From: Pardosa pseudoannulata
Taxonomy: Eukaryota; Arthropoda; Arachnida; Araneae; Lycosidae
Assembly (NCBI GenBank): GCA_032207245.1
Contig: CM063502.1
Span: 133,265,205 to 133,329,204 of the forward strand
DNA length: 64,000 nucleotides
Direction of reading: 5' to 3'
The notes beneath the pieces are model-generated. The model saw only the letters and a list, made by a program, of their open reading frames with translations. It was not told the DNA's origin and did not search any database. A program made the position numbers and the translations under genes. Positions 20,758 to 35,200 of the stretch are shown here, one piece after another; positions within the stretch are counted from its first letter, which is position 1; each line of letters opens with the position of its first letter.

Positions 20758-21635
20758 AAAAACACTACAGTCTGTTTATTAAAATGAGCCTAAGGAAACT
20801 GTCATTCAAAAATACTGAATGGACATTGGAAAATGTCTCAAGTGGATGGTTAATAGGTTTAGCAAACTATGGTCTACTATTTATCTACAAAAGGGTTTAA
20901 TAAGACCATGCCCCAAGAGGAGTAAGTTAAAATTTTCATAACGATACTCAGAGAAAGTTTACTTTTATAGAAAATTTGAGCTACAGCTACAATAGAGGAT
21001 CATTGGCATAAACGCAAATTACTGCAATAATAATAATAAAAATAATATGGCATTTATAAATAAAAATTATATATCAAAATTGCTCCCTAAAGTAAGAATA
21101 TCCAATATTTACAAATAAGCTGTTATTTCATTAATAGAAGCAAAATATTAAAGCAGTAATTCTTGAGGGCATGTTTGTTTTCAGTAAAATGAGTACAAAA
21201 TATCTTTTATATTATTTGGAAATTTTATAATTAATATCTTGCAGCCAACACACAATTAAAATATGAAAATAAACAGTATTTATTTGTTAAAAAAAAGCAT
21301 CTTCACTAATGTTAAAAGAATTTCAGCATACTTCTACATTTATAAAACTTCATAAAATAATGCCTCATCCAAATTTAGAATTAAAATTTAGAAAATATTT
21401 AGAATTTAAAGAGTTGATTCATCTAACAAATTTTTATCTATTATATAGAGAAATTCAACAAGTAATTTAATAAAATAAAAACATAAAAGATTATTAAACT
21501 AAACAAAAAATATCTAAGGGCACATGTTAATAGTTTTTATAGCTTTTTTTTTCATTCAATGTACAGATTAAGAAAAGTAATGTAATTTTTGGTAAAACAA
21601 GACAATGCCAGTGTTAAATAAATAGAGAAGCTTAC
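20758..21635. other. Intron sequence of SETD2, no feature recognised
   Basis: AT-rich DNA between the second Gypsy LTR and the last recognised SETD2 exon. I looked on the minus strand for WW or SRI domain exons and found none. Confidence 0.5.
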
Positions 21636-21705
21636 TTTCGTGAGAAATTTGGGCAAACTACTTTAATTTCTTGTGGTTTTTCATCAATAGGAGAACATGA
21701 CGATT
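21636..21705 (-). CDS. SETD2: SETD2 exon 13
   Basis: Acceptor TTTTTAG, donor GTAAGC. The phase fits the previous exon and gives [20 protein letters not shown]. There is no family motif here, so the call rests on splice sites and phase only. Further exons must lie to the left. Confidence 0.6.
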
Positions 21706-23484
21706 CTAAAAACATAGATAACAAAATTTATTAGTGACAACTCACAAATAAACCAAATGTCAATAAACTGTAATATTAGAACATATTCAAAAACATTGTA
21801 AAATAAATTGAAACTTATTTTAAAAATATCTCTTGAATATCTACCATTCCTTTAAGAAAAAAAAAAAAAATATTTTACCACTGTTGCATCCTTTTAATGG
21901 CTGTGTATTAATTTTCACACTATCAACTTTATCAATAGACTTCTCCAGGGGTTTTTTGTCCCCATTGCAGTTATCATCTTTTTTATCAACTCGCCGAGGA
22001 ATGCGAAATTCTTCCTGAAATTTAAAACCAAAAACCAATGCTGAAATATGCAATCAGATGAACATAAAAAAAAAATCTGCTTAATAAAAACATCTACTAT
22101 AAATATTATAAAACACTTGGTATGTTATATGAATTATTACTCATATTTTACCTAGTTTTTATTTTATCAATCTACTAGTTCTTTTGTCTGAAGTCTGGGT
22201 AATTGAGGCTATATGTTTCAAAATTATATTAGATTTTAGGTTTACTTACATATCAGCAAATAGAATATAGTTTTGGAAAACAAATGAACTTATTTTCAAT
22301 AAATTTCACAATAAAATAATCACAATATTTCAAATTTAATTTTTTTCGCAAACTTAAAAATAAACTAAAAAAAACAATAGTGCTATGCTCAGCAATTAAT
22401 ACTTTTACTCAGATAATGGAAAAGTATCTATTTTTTATACAAGAGTATGCATTTTTTTTGTGTAAGGTTATTCAAAGAGAATAAAGATAACTATAAAAAT
22501 GAAAATATTAAATTAAGTACGTAAAATTTGAAAAACTCTTAACTTTAAAAACAATCCCACCATTTCTCTTTTATATTTATAATTTAAAAAAATGCTATTT
22601 TTATAGTTCCTTCTATTAATAAAACAGATACCTCAATCTTTAAATGGTATACATTTCAAAAATATTATTAAGAATTCCTTAATTTATTCACTTTTAAGGC
22701 AGCTCTTGGGAAGGAGAGGGTTCCATAAGAGCAGCTTGAGATCTATTATATCCAATATAAGAAAGCACAAACCCAACAGCACCTAAGAAAAGAGACCCGT
22801 AGCTGAAGTAAACCTCAGCAGACAGCTGACAGTAATATCCTACACTTCCAAAACTCAATAAGATTGGGACCAAGGTTTTCAAACCCATATGCAGAAAAAA
22901 ATCACACAACATATGGCAAGTGGTCCCCCCTGCAGATGACAGTCATGATGAGAGGAATCAGGACAGATCTCAACATTATGATGCCTTCTGTAGGCACAGT
23001 GATCAGTAAGAAGACCAACAATCTTCCTCAAGCCATTCCTATGAAGCTTAAAAAGCTCCTTATGGTGCACACTGGGGCAGTAACAAATGAAATGTTTGGC
23101 TTGTGTGTGACCCCCCCTACTACCATGCCAGCTTACACACTGAATGTGCCTGAAATAATGAACAAAGTTCTTAACAAACCAAGAAACAATAACAAGGGCA
23201 ACTTCAAAACCATTAAAAGAGTATTTCCCAGACTAAGTACTGATTAATTTTAGAATTTTTAAAAAATTGGTGATAAATTTTTAAATTTGTGTTCATATGA
23301 AAGAGAATTTTTTTTTTCCTATAAGATAACCTATAGATCGATTGTATGGTAATCAGTTACATACCTAAAGAAGAAAAAGTTTGAAAAAAAAAAATATTTA
23401 AAAATAAAATGAAAACTACTTTGAATTTTGATAAAAATTTTCAAGAAGTTTTGTATGGTCTCTATGAAATTATCCATAATCAGC

Positions 23485-23552
<68 letters not shown>

Positions 23553-26500
23553 CAGGTTTAAAAGTGGGGTTTAAGAATTAAGCGAGTTATAACCTAAATA
23601 GTTGGAACTCTTTAATGGTAATGTAATAGGAGAAAAACACACAGTCAAGCAGAACTATACAGAATAAAGAAGCTGATGCGGAAGTAGACAAGAAGAATTT
23701 GTTTAGGTAAGCAATGCCAAAACGACACTTCTGAGCAGAGTTGGACTGATAATATCCTCCATGCTTATCATCCTAAATGTGAACAAAGGATAACTAAATG
23801 GCATAGCCATAGACAGAAGGTCAATAAAGAAGTTTTTATACATGAACCAATGTGTGTCTTCCATGCCTTAATCACTCGGAACGTGTCATATATATATATA
23901 TACACTGATGTAATGTATGAAATGGGATGGTGTTTACCTTTCACTCATACAAAATAAAGGCTATATTTAGCATTTTATCCTTTGATTCAGCTCAGAAAAA
24001 TGTAGCTACATTTTGGTGAGATCATTAAAGAGAACTAATATATTTGATATAATAAACATTAAGAGCAAATTACATATGCTTGAATAAAATGTTAAATATC
24101 ATTCATTTTTACTTATATGTTATGTGGAATACCAAATATTGGAGAATATTGCCATCTGAAGAGAATGGCCATTTATTGACAGCAACTTGACAAATAAAAT
24201 TTTTTGTTGGTTTACTTACAATATCTAAAAAATGGCTGCTCAAAATTCTATCAAACAAATTCCACAATGTACTTTATGACATGACTTAACCATGTATCAA
24301 ATCTGGTACAAATTGGTGCAGCTATCTAAGTTTGTGAAGGTATAGGCAAAAAACCTCTTAAAAATGGCTTAAAAATAAAATAAAAAACTAATTTGAATTT
24401 TGAAAAGACAGCTTTGAGAAATTTTTAGCAGGGAATCTTGAACTCTTTGACCAAACTACATGTATGTAGTCCTCACTGTTTTATACTTTTCTGTTTACAG
24501 TTATATAATCTGTGTTTTTGTAATCTTACAGTTATATACTCTGTTTTATTTATATAGATTACATCCTGTTTACTTCTCTGAGTGTAGTAAGCATACCATA
24601 TGAATTTCAATCATCAAATCTCTTTTTTTATGTGAACAGTACAAAAATAGAAAATTTATGATTTATATAAATCCCATCAATGGAAGTTAGGTTACTCAAC
24701 ATAAGTATTACCAAGACCTTTTTTAAAGTTACATTTTACATTTTTAATATACTAATAAATGCTTTAATATGTAACATATAATATGAAATATTTTATATTT
24801 GTAATTGAATAAAACTGACCTTTAAATCTTTCCAAGAAGAAAGCAAATTTTTGGCTAAATTTGCTATTTCTGCATTTTGTGTTTTACTATTATCAGATGG
24901 ACTCTCTTCATCAGAATAAGCATTGTTATCTGATGTTTTATTATCACTTGAGTGTTCTTCATCTGATAAAAAAACAGCTGGATTCCGTACTAAATCAGAG
25001 CTAGAATGTACCAAATCATTTTTTGAACTGTCTAAAAGAGCTGAATTATCAGTTTCACTATCCGAAGTATCACAGGATTTAAGTTTTTTAATATTCTCTT
25101 TATCATATGCACTACCATCTTCTCTCTTTTTCTTACAGTTGGCCCACTTCTCAACAATATCATAGACTTTACTTTCTAAGAGCATGTTCTTGTTAAACAC
25201 TGGAAGAACTGATAATGCCTCCAGTATCTATAAAGAAAAAGAATTATTATTATCATCAAATAATTAAATAACATAAACAACATACCAAGTAGTAAAGTAA
25301 ATGCAATGTTACATTTAAAAAATATATCAAACACTAAAATATTTTCAAAGAAATATAACAACAGGGATTATTGGCTCAGCTAGTACTAACTAGAACGCAA
25401 TTGTATCTAGATTATAATTTTAGCTTATGGAAACAGAGTGAAGTTTAAATAATCAGCTAAACAAAATACCCTTTTGGGAGCAGAAAACACCATTAAAACT
25501 TTGTGATATCTCTAACCATTTTCAAAGAGGGAAGAATGAAAATGTGACAAGACACAACTTTGTAAGTTTCTAATAAACTGCTAGCAAAATAAGCACTTAA
25601 ATAGAAAACAGCACAAAATATCCTAAAAGTGACAGAATTTCAAAAGATTATCTGGACTTCAGAAACATTCTTCTAATGCAATTAAAATTCGTAACTACAG
25701 ATTCTTCAAAACTCTTAACTACAATCAATCAAATTTATAAAATCCTTGTCCATTGCACAAGCTTTCAAATGAGCCTACAACTAATCATACATGCTATCTA
25801 GTTTAGGAAAAATTTAATATATAAACTAAGATTACCTTAACTTACAAAATGGTGACTTTTGTGCAGTAATCGTCTAGCTTCAATTGATTACTGTGGTGTT
25901 TTACAACCCTGCTTTAGTCTATTTTAGTGATATATAGAAACAGAAATTAAGTTTCTTCTAAACTAAAGCACTAATATGATTTATTATAGGCTATTAAAAA
26001 TCTTATATAAGATAAACTTTTAGATAAATTTAACTGATTGTAACTAGAAGGGTGTTCACAAAATCAAATTTTAGCAACATTCTAATTTTGCACTTTCCTA
26101 ATGTTTCAGAACTTACAGCAAAACAAGATAATCCTATGGGAAGGGCATCATCATATAGGAAATTTTGTGCTTTTTTATATAAATGTTAATATTATTTGGG
26201 TAAGTTTAAAAAAAAAAAACTTTAGTTTGGTGCTTATTTAAAAGTCATCTATATATATAACCAACCTGATATTAACTATTTACAAATGAAAAATTATTAA
26301 GAAATTTTGAAATGGAACTCAAATTTTTCATTATGCATATATAATAAACAATCAAATAAGGAAAATGGATTAGGAAGACAGGCAAAGAAACATGGTATAT
26401 TAAAATACACCAAGATGTTCCTAATTAATTAAAAGGTCATATTTTATTATTTTATAATAAATCACACAATAAGCCAACAGTACAATCTGTGTTCAGATTT

Positions 26501-29500
26501 TATATGTTTTTTATGTCATTAGCATTTATTCTTAATTCAAATATAAAAAGGATTACTGATGAAACCTAGTTTAACCTTAATCATCCAGCATAAAAATGTA
26601 GCATGAAATTATTCAATGTTTGGTCATATTCATAAAATCATTAATTAATGAACACCTAGAAAAAACTCTATATAGGGCAATATATAAAAAATGTATACAC
26701 ATATTTTAACATTTATACTTACTTTGAACTTTAAAAGATCATCTGTTACATCAGCCATCCAACACATTAAGATTGTCAGACCATGATAATCAAGGAATAG
26801 TCTCAGACATGCCATTTCTGTAGTACCCTAAATCACAAAAGTATATAAAAGATGGAGGCCTTTGAGCATAAATAAAAAATGAATGTGAAATGCCAGTATG
26901 ACAATGCCTTAATATTGAAACAAAAATGGTATACATATAGTTTTTATAGATGTTAGTTACTACAAAGGCTGGTGTTACTCAGTAGTTATTACTTTTTGGC
27001 AGCTGTTTTCCAGATAAACTTGTACCTTTAAATTTTATTTTTTATGAATTACTAATATTAATTCTATATGAGATCAAACCAAGTTAGCTTTATAAGACAA
27101 GTACAGAGCATTTATAACAGCACACAACATTTCAGATTGATGATTCAGAATATTTTACTGCAAAAAGGGCTAAAGCATGTTTATTAATTCTAACATTGTA
27201 CTTTAATAAAGACTAGCAATACTTGAGTTTCAACTACTGAAATATTTTCTCCAAAATATTAACCTTTTAATTTCTATATTCTAAAAGACAAATGTTTAGA
27301 GCAAATACAATATTGCTATCAAATATGAAATTCCAGATTGATTTATCCATTATGTATGTTACAGTTTGCCAATTATTATTACTCATTACTTTGGAAAATA
27401 AAAAGTGTTACACCAAATAATGGTAATATAAATACATGCCATAAAAAATTATTTGGATATATTTGTGCAGATCATACATTTCAGAACGTGTGAAACTGAA
27501 AACCTACTGTACCTTAATAATGAAAGACTAACACAAACTGAATTCTGTACACAATTTTACAATATAACATAAATTTCTTTTATGAAATTCAAAATCACAT
27601 GAAGCAACATTACCAAAATTATATCAAGTAGTTTTTGACGTGTAGCTGCATCTTCTGCACGAACCATCAACCTTGCAAGAATCAAAGTATGCTCTTTGTT
27701 TCTTAATCCATTGATACATAGTTTTTCAATTTCTTCTTCCAACTAAATTAAAAAAAAAAAAACTTTATAAACACTTCTGTCATATTTTATGAAAATGATG
27801 TGAATACTTTCTTTTTTGTTGAATCATATTTCAGTTCATAAACAGATACAATTTTACAGAAAACAAAGTAAACATACATTTGATTATACCAATAAATTTT
27901 GTCTAAATTTACTTTTACTTGTAAATTTAAAATGACTTTTGAGAAAACTACTTTAACATTATATAAATTTAAGCATGTAGACAAAATCTAAAACATCTTT
28001 TTTAAAAAACATATGCTCTAAACCACTAATGTACTAATTTTTTTTGTTAATAAAGAATGGTTTATTTCTACTAAACTGGACTGACTGATAGAAAATTTGC
28101 CCTTGAAATGCTTTCTATTAAACTCTTAATGGTCATGCTAGTCTCTTAAACAGGTGCTATTAATTCTAATAATATTATCACACCATTGTCGCTCCAAAAC
28201 ATTACACTTTAATGATACAAAGCCACACAAATTTCAATTTTAAAATTTCTATAACAATGTAAGTAAATAATTTCAACTAAAATAATAAGAAAACAAAACA
28301 ATAAAAAATACTCCCTTCATATTACAGTATATCTTGGTTCTTTTTATATTGATTTAAAATACTGTTAAGATAAAAGAAAATAAAAAATTCAATAAAGTAT
28401 GTTTAAATTAATGAAATAATTAGAGTCATAAACCAGGCCCAAATGCTAAACACTAGTAAGTTAAATAGGAAAAGTCAATTAGTCTGTATGTTTAATCCAC
28501 TTATGAGATGACAGATTGTGAATACAGGCATAAAGCAAATCTCCTCTCTCAAAATAAGTAAAGATAGAATCATGCATTCTTTTAAAAGATGTTATATTTT
28601 TTAAAACCTTAAATCAAGATTAATTAATCCAAAGCATATTTAATACACAACCTACAATTTAAAAAGGGCCACTTATATATAGACTTGAAACTAACAAACA
28701 TTATATAAATTTTGATACTGTTAAGAAAACTGGTTTATATTTAATAGAGAAAATAAAAACCTGATAGTAACACAATAATTTAATAACTTAAAGTTTAGAA
28801 AGGATGTATCTGTAAAACAATTTTAATAAGAATTCTGGAAAGCAAGAACAAGGCCATAATATCGCATTCTTTTTAATATAAGGCAAAAAATTCCTTATAT
28901 CAAAAAGGAAATGAAAGGCCATAATACCACATTCCTTTTTTGATATAAGAAAAAAAAAGTATGCACACAATAAACTGGTCATATAACCTGATATCACAAG
29001 CTTATATACATGCCAAATTCTGTGGAAAAAGGTCTTATAAAGTCTAGAAACGATGAATTAAGTTTATAAACAGAAATTAAACTTGTCATAAGTAATTTCA
29101 ACAGATGCATTATAGATGCCAGCCCCATCCGCCATTTTTTTTTTTTTTTTTTGGCAACCAACAGAAAAACATGATTTTTGAAAAATCGCCAAGTAAAAAA
29201 ACATGACAGCAATAATAAGAACAGAAATAACTACACTTGCCAAAACTAAATCCCAGAAAATGATAGAAACAAAAAAAATACAACCTGACCTAGTCGACAC
29301 CATGAATATCCTGATACTTTTTAACAATAAAAAAAGTAAGAACCAAACTAACTACACCTGCCATAACTAAATTACTAAATCCCAGGAAAAAAATAATAAC
29401 CTAGGCAATACCACCCATCTTGAAACCAAAAGAATAGCTAACATGCAAATTTCTCGAATAGTGCCGGGTACTGACGTCAGAAATCTCGTTCACAAATTGG

Positions 29501-32160
29501 GTGCATGAACACAATGGAGCTGCCATACCCCACTACCAAATTTAGCACAAACACACCAACCCACTCACTGCCCCATAAAACCTCCAAAAAATCATCAAAT
29601 TTGGCAAAATTAGACACGTGTCTATAATGCATCTGTACATTAATTTGTTACTGTGTAACAGACATAAAAATAAAAATATATCGAATAATTACCTTAAAAT
29701 TTCAGAATTAAATACACTAAACTTAGGAGAAAGTTAACTTGACATGAGGCACACTTTTTAAATAAGGATTAAGGATTTGCTTTCACCTACTTTAATAAAA
29801 AGAAGTATAAGTAAAATTACCATTACTTCCTCTAATACTTTTTCTTTATCTTCTTTGTCTGATTTTTTCAGTTTTTTGTTCTTACTTTCTTTTTTGATTG
29901 AATCTGTAGACACATTTATCTCATCTCCCCCCGTAAGACCTATAAAACCTTTACAATTTTCACTTTTGCAAAAGCATTTCTGAGCTTCACGCCTAAAATA
30001 ATACAAAAGAAAAAATAAGGAGTATTGTTACTTGATGTTACAATTAGTATTGAATATTAGAAAATTAAAATTTATAATGCTTATCACTGATTTGTGAGAA
30101 ATATCTAACTTTAGATGATATTTTAGAAATTTATTAATTTTTTTATAGTTGTGAAAGTTAAAATTGATAAAACTTCTAAAAGTTTAATTTAATAACTGTA
30201 AAATACATTACCCATAACGTTGCAATTGATAATCAAATGTGAGTTCTTCATCTGCCTTGATGTCTCGTCTAGCAAAAAAACCCACTCTTAAATCACCATT
30301 AACAGTCCACTAAAAATATATTAAATTGTATTTTAGAATAGTATTTTAGAAATGCATTATGCAAACAACAAACTTTTAAATATATAATCTTATAATATGC
30401 AGTGTAACCCACTTAAGAAATTTTTCAAGGGATCAAGTGATTAAAACATCTTAAACAGGATATTGAAGAAAATGCATTACACACACATATACATAAAAGG
30501 ATGTTATCTGACCTTACTTGTCAAATTATAAGATAATTTTACTTTGATAGTATGCATATTTTCTCTTTGTCAGTTTTTCCCCTTTAAAGATTGTAATGAT
30601 TATTTCAACATAAACTCTTTATAGCAACAGTACCTTACCGCAAGCAAGTTCAACATTTTAGCAATCTGATTGCAGGATAAGTAGGAATTATTTCATAGTT
30701 TCTGGTGAGTAGATAAAGCTTTCAGCTTTAATCATTGTGAAGACATGTTTAAATATTATTTAATTTAAACCAGTCTCTTGAAAACCCAAAGTAGAAACTA
30801 AAAATTTTGTCTACTTTGAGAACTTTCTGATGATTTAAAATGACAATAAATAAATAAATAAATAAAAATAAAATAAAAAAATAAAATAAAATAAATCCTG
30901 TGTGTTTTCAGACTGAAATGGTACAGAGTTAAAATAGATCTCAACTGGATATTTAACTAATTCTAGTCAGCAATAGTGGCACAGAATCCTAAACTATTAA
31001 ACTGAATATGATTGGAGATAACATGACAAAAAGGTTCAATTAGTGTGAAAATGTACACTTTTGTACATATATTCATGAATGAGAAGTTTCTGGTTACTTA
31101 TTATTATAGAAATTGTATGATGGAGGGGATTAGTTTTAGGAGGGTACATTTCTTCTGTAAATTTTAATACTTGCAGATGGATCTCAGACCACCAGCTTGA
31201 GGAATTTACTTAAAGATATATGAAATAATCTAAGAACTGTTTTTTTTTTTTTTACTGCCCAATTCCCTAACAATGTTGCCTTGAGTGTGTCTTTTATCTC
31301 TTTTAGATCCCTATTTTATGGGGAGAGAGAATCATGATTTTGTAGGCTAAAAATTATGTCTCATAATAGATTGAAAGGGATAAGGTCAGAAGTTGAAAGG
31401 GAGGTTCAGAGCAGAACAAAAACTTCTTAAATGGGGAATTTTACAGTTATTGATGTATGGTAAAAATCAGGATCCCAAAAAGAATGACTTAATCAAGAAA
31501 ATTAACCAAAGTTTCATTGTATATATAATTTTACATGCACACACATATACATGATCAGCTGAGAAAGTAATGTCATACATTTTATTGTGAAGCGACTGTA
31601 TGTTACAGCATCATTTATTCATTGGGATGGATAGATGTATAAGTCAACTACTGAAAGAATGCTTATTTAAATGTCTCAGATCTAGTTCGAGAAAGGCAGG
31701 TTTTGTAAATATCTATTTTGTCTTTTGCACAATTTGCAATGCAGCATTCACTGTAACAAAGATTTAGGATACATTTTGTGTTATATTTGGCAAGTGTACA
31801 GTGGAAACTTTTCAAATGGTTGAACAGATCTTTGAGAATGAATGTCTATTACAAAAGCAAGTGTACAGATGTCAAAGGACATTTATAAAAGACCATAAAG
31901 AAGTCAAGATGAACCTATTGCTGGACACCTTTGAACCAAAGAAAATGTAACCCATGTGAAAGAGCTTTTGCAAACAGACTGCCAAGAATATATTTGTAAC
32001 TTAAAATTCCCACTGTAAAAGATATTTCAGCATAGGAGGATATTATTTTAAAGAATTTAGTGTATCCCTATACCTATTACTATGTAAATAAATGTTTTTA
32101 ACATTTGTAGACCTGGTGACATTACTTTCTTACCAGACCATTCTTATATATGTATGTATG

Positions 32161-32234
<74 letters not shown>

Positions 32235-35200
32235 TAAACATACATCACAGGGCATAGTTGCACAAATTTACCTAGTAAACAGATGAATAAGGTCATCTAT
32301 TAATAAGAGTTTTTAAATTGCTATATTCTTTATAATTGCATTCCCACATAAATTTCTAAATATTTTTGCATATCAAGTTTATAAAAATAAAATAAAAACA
32401 GCCTAAGTTTACTAAAACAAAAATATGGCACAATTAAAAAACACTAAAGCATATAAAATAAAAATGTACTAACATACTTTTTGAGTCTCACAGTTAGGAT
32501 CACAGCTATGATTTATAAATCTTGATAGATTGCCTTTGTTTCGAGCATCAATGATTGCATCACTACTTAATGCCATGAAGTAGTAATGTGTTTCTTTTTC
32601 TCGTGAGTATAGCTTTACTCGCTTTTCAAATAAAGAGGTGTTCAGAACTTCTCCTACATATTCAATGATAAAAGAACCCCTGAAATGCAATTTCAAAAAA
32701 TATATTATCACTGCATGGCACACATAAACCATCAGTTCTCTAATGGATCAATAATATTTAATAAAGACTTTCCTGGAAATTTACGAGGCTTTATATAATA
32801 TAGAAGTATTATCTTAATTTTGACACAGATATCAGTACAATTATAAAAGCTAATCACTTTATAAAATTATTTATCTAAAAATAGTCAAAATAAACATTTA
32901 GATAAATAAATAGATAAAATGAAGAACAAATAAAATTTCAAAATTTAACTAAAGAAAAAAAAGAAAAGAAAAATAGTTTCCTATACCATATTTACTAAAT
33001 ATTATGGGTGCTATTGCTATAAAGACAAAACTTTCTTAGATTTTAACATTTATACAAGCACTATTCATTACTACTAGTACACATAAATTAAAATTTGAAA
33101 ACTTTTGTTTAAGTAATAATAATCAACAACACTGCACAACTTATTTTAAAAGTACATCAAATTTTTGGAAATTATAGAACTAAAAACAATGTGGTAGAAT
33201 GCTACTGCTATGTTTATCAACGAAACACTAGTCACTGTATTAGGTTATTTACGGCAACAAATGTACTGACTATAGTTGCTACAAAAAGCTGTAGTTTCAT
33301 AATTGGCTTGGCTATTGGACTGGCTTGCTCTTTCCACACTATTTTGATGCTTAAAGTCTTTATTTGAAATCAATATCCCCTTACCATAATAATAATAAAA
33401 AAAAAATTAAAAAAAAAAGAGAGAGAGAGAGAGAACATTTTTCAGCAACAATTATTCTTGAAATAGCGCTTCAAGTGAAAGATCCACTCTTTACCTACTA
33501 ACATTTATATTGAATACTACTTATTCAAGAGTGTGGTTAACAGGTATTAAAAAATGGTTAATAACTAGAAGAGTGTCGTTTTAAAGAAAATCAAAAAGAA
33601 CATAGAGAATAGCAAAAAACAGTTTGTGACCTCACAATTGCTATTGTGGAGGCATTGGGAATTAAAATTAACTATTTAATTTGTACTAAACTAGGGGAGA
33701 AGCATATTTAACCTACAAAGTTTTAATGGAAGGGATGTCTAATACATAATATAATATGAAATTGACAAAATAAATTAGAAAAAAAAAATTATAATAAAGC
33801 ATAGACAATCAACATATCAACAGAACTTTATACTCAACTGAAATTCAAAATATGAATTAGTTAAATTTTATAATTTAATTAATATTTAGATGGTTGCTTT
33901 ATTTTGGAACATTTTATAATATAATCTTTTTATAAAACTCTTGTACATACACTTGAGTGCATATATACATACACATATTACTAAAATTGTATTCTTACAT
34001 AAGATTAAACATAAAAAATGAAGTATTATTATAAGAACTTTTTAATTAAAAAATAAAACTCTATTTACCTTGGTACATCTTCAAGGACCCTGAGGCCATG
34101 CCCTTTTTGCTCTGTTACAAATGGCTCTGTTTTAACATACTGTCTCTGAAAAATATAGTTAGCATATAATTTTGTATTTAAAACCACAGATAATATAAGC
34201 TACTAAAATGATTTTTCAACTAAACACAAAGGAAAAAGTTTCTTTAAGCATAATATAATAATAAACAAATTAATTTGGCATTTATTCCAGCATCTGAAAT
34301 TCATGTTAAAAAATAATAATAATAATACAGAAAAAATAAATACTTACTTTCTGGAATCTTCTATTGGAACAAGCCTCTCCAGTAACACAACGTGAGCCAC
34401 TAAAATTAGAAGGGTAATAAAAAGCAATTAATATTTTATGTATATAGAACATACTTAAATTTTCATAAAATGGGTAGAGTATTAAACGAGATGCTACTTG
34501 AAAAAAGGATAAATCCCCTACAACAAACATTCATATGTTTAATTTAAACATTAGATTTATGAAAAACTACTTTTGAATAAACTAATAACAAAATTAACAA
34601 GAACGTTAAAACTTTCTAAAGAAAATTCTAGAATATCGATCTCAGAAACCTGAATGAAGACATAGAAGGTATCTTGAGAAATAGAAAATAACTATTTATT
34701 TATAGAGTAACAGTGATCTGAATGGAATATACATTTGGAAAAAAAATTTAACATTCAGCAAAAAATATTAAGTAATATATCTATAATATAAACAATATCT
34801 ACATAAACAATAATTAAGAATTTGATATACTTCCACCATCAGAAAAATTATCTATCCTTACATTTAAGGTTTTCTACATGCAAACCCTGTATTCTTTAGT
34901 ACTAAAAGCATACACTACTAGCATATTTTTTTCAGCATGTATATCTAACTTTTTATGAGTTTTCTTTGGGATATTGACATAAATCATTTAACTAAAACAT
35001 GTAAATGTTTCCCTTCCTATTGAGTCGCATTTGTAGAGAAAAAATTAAGTATGATAAAGATTTACAACCTAACAAATAAACAATTTTATAAAAATTTCTG
35101 CAATCTTTTTACAGGGTATCTGCCAAAATAAAATTTTTCAAATCCATGACTTTTCATGACTTTCTCTGATTTAGCAGATCATTTTCCATGACTTTAAAAA

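Noticed and set aside
22864..23247. 127-codon plus frame
   Set aside because: The opposite strand shows LINE-tail motifs; the plus frame has none.
32092..32286. 64-codon plus frame
   Set aside because: Translation of a TA/CA microsatellite.
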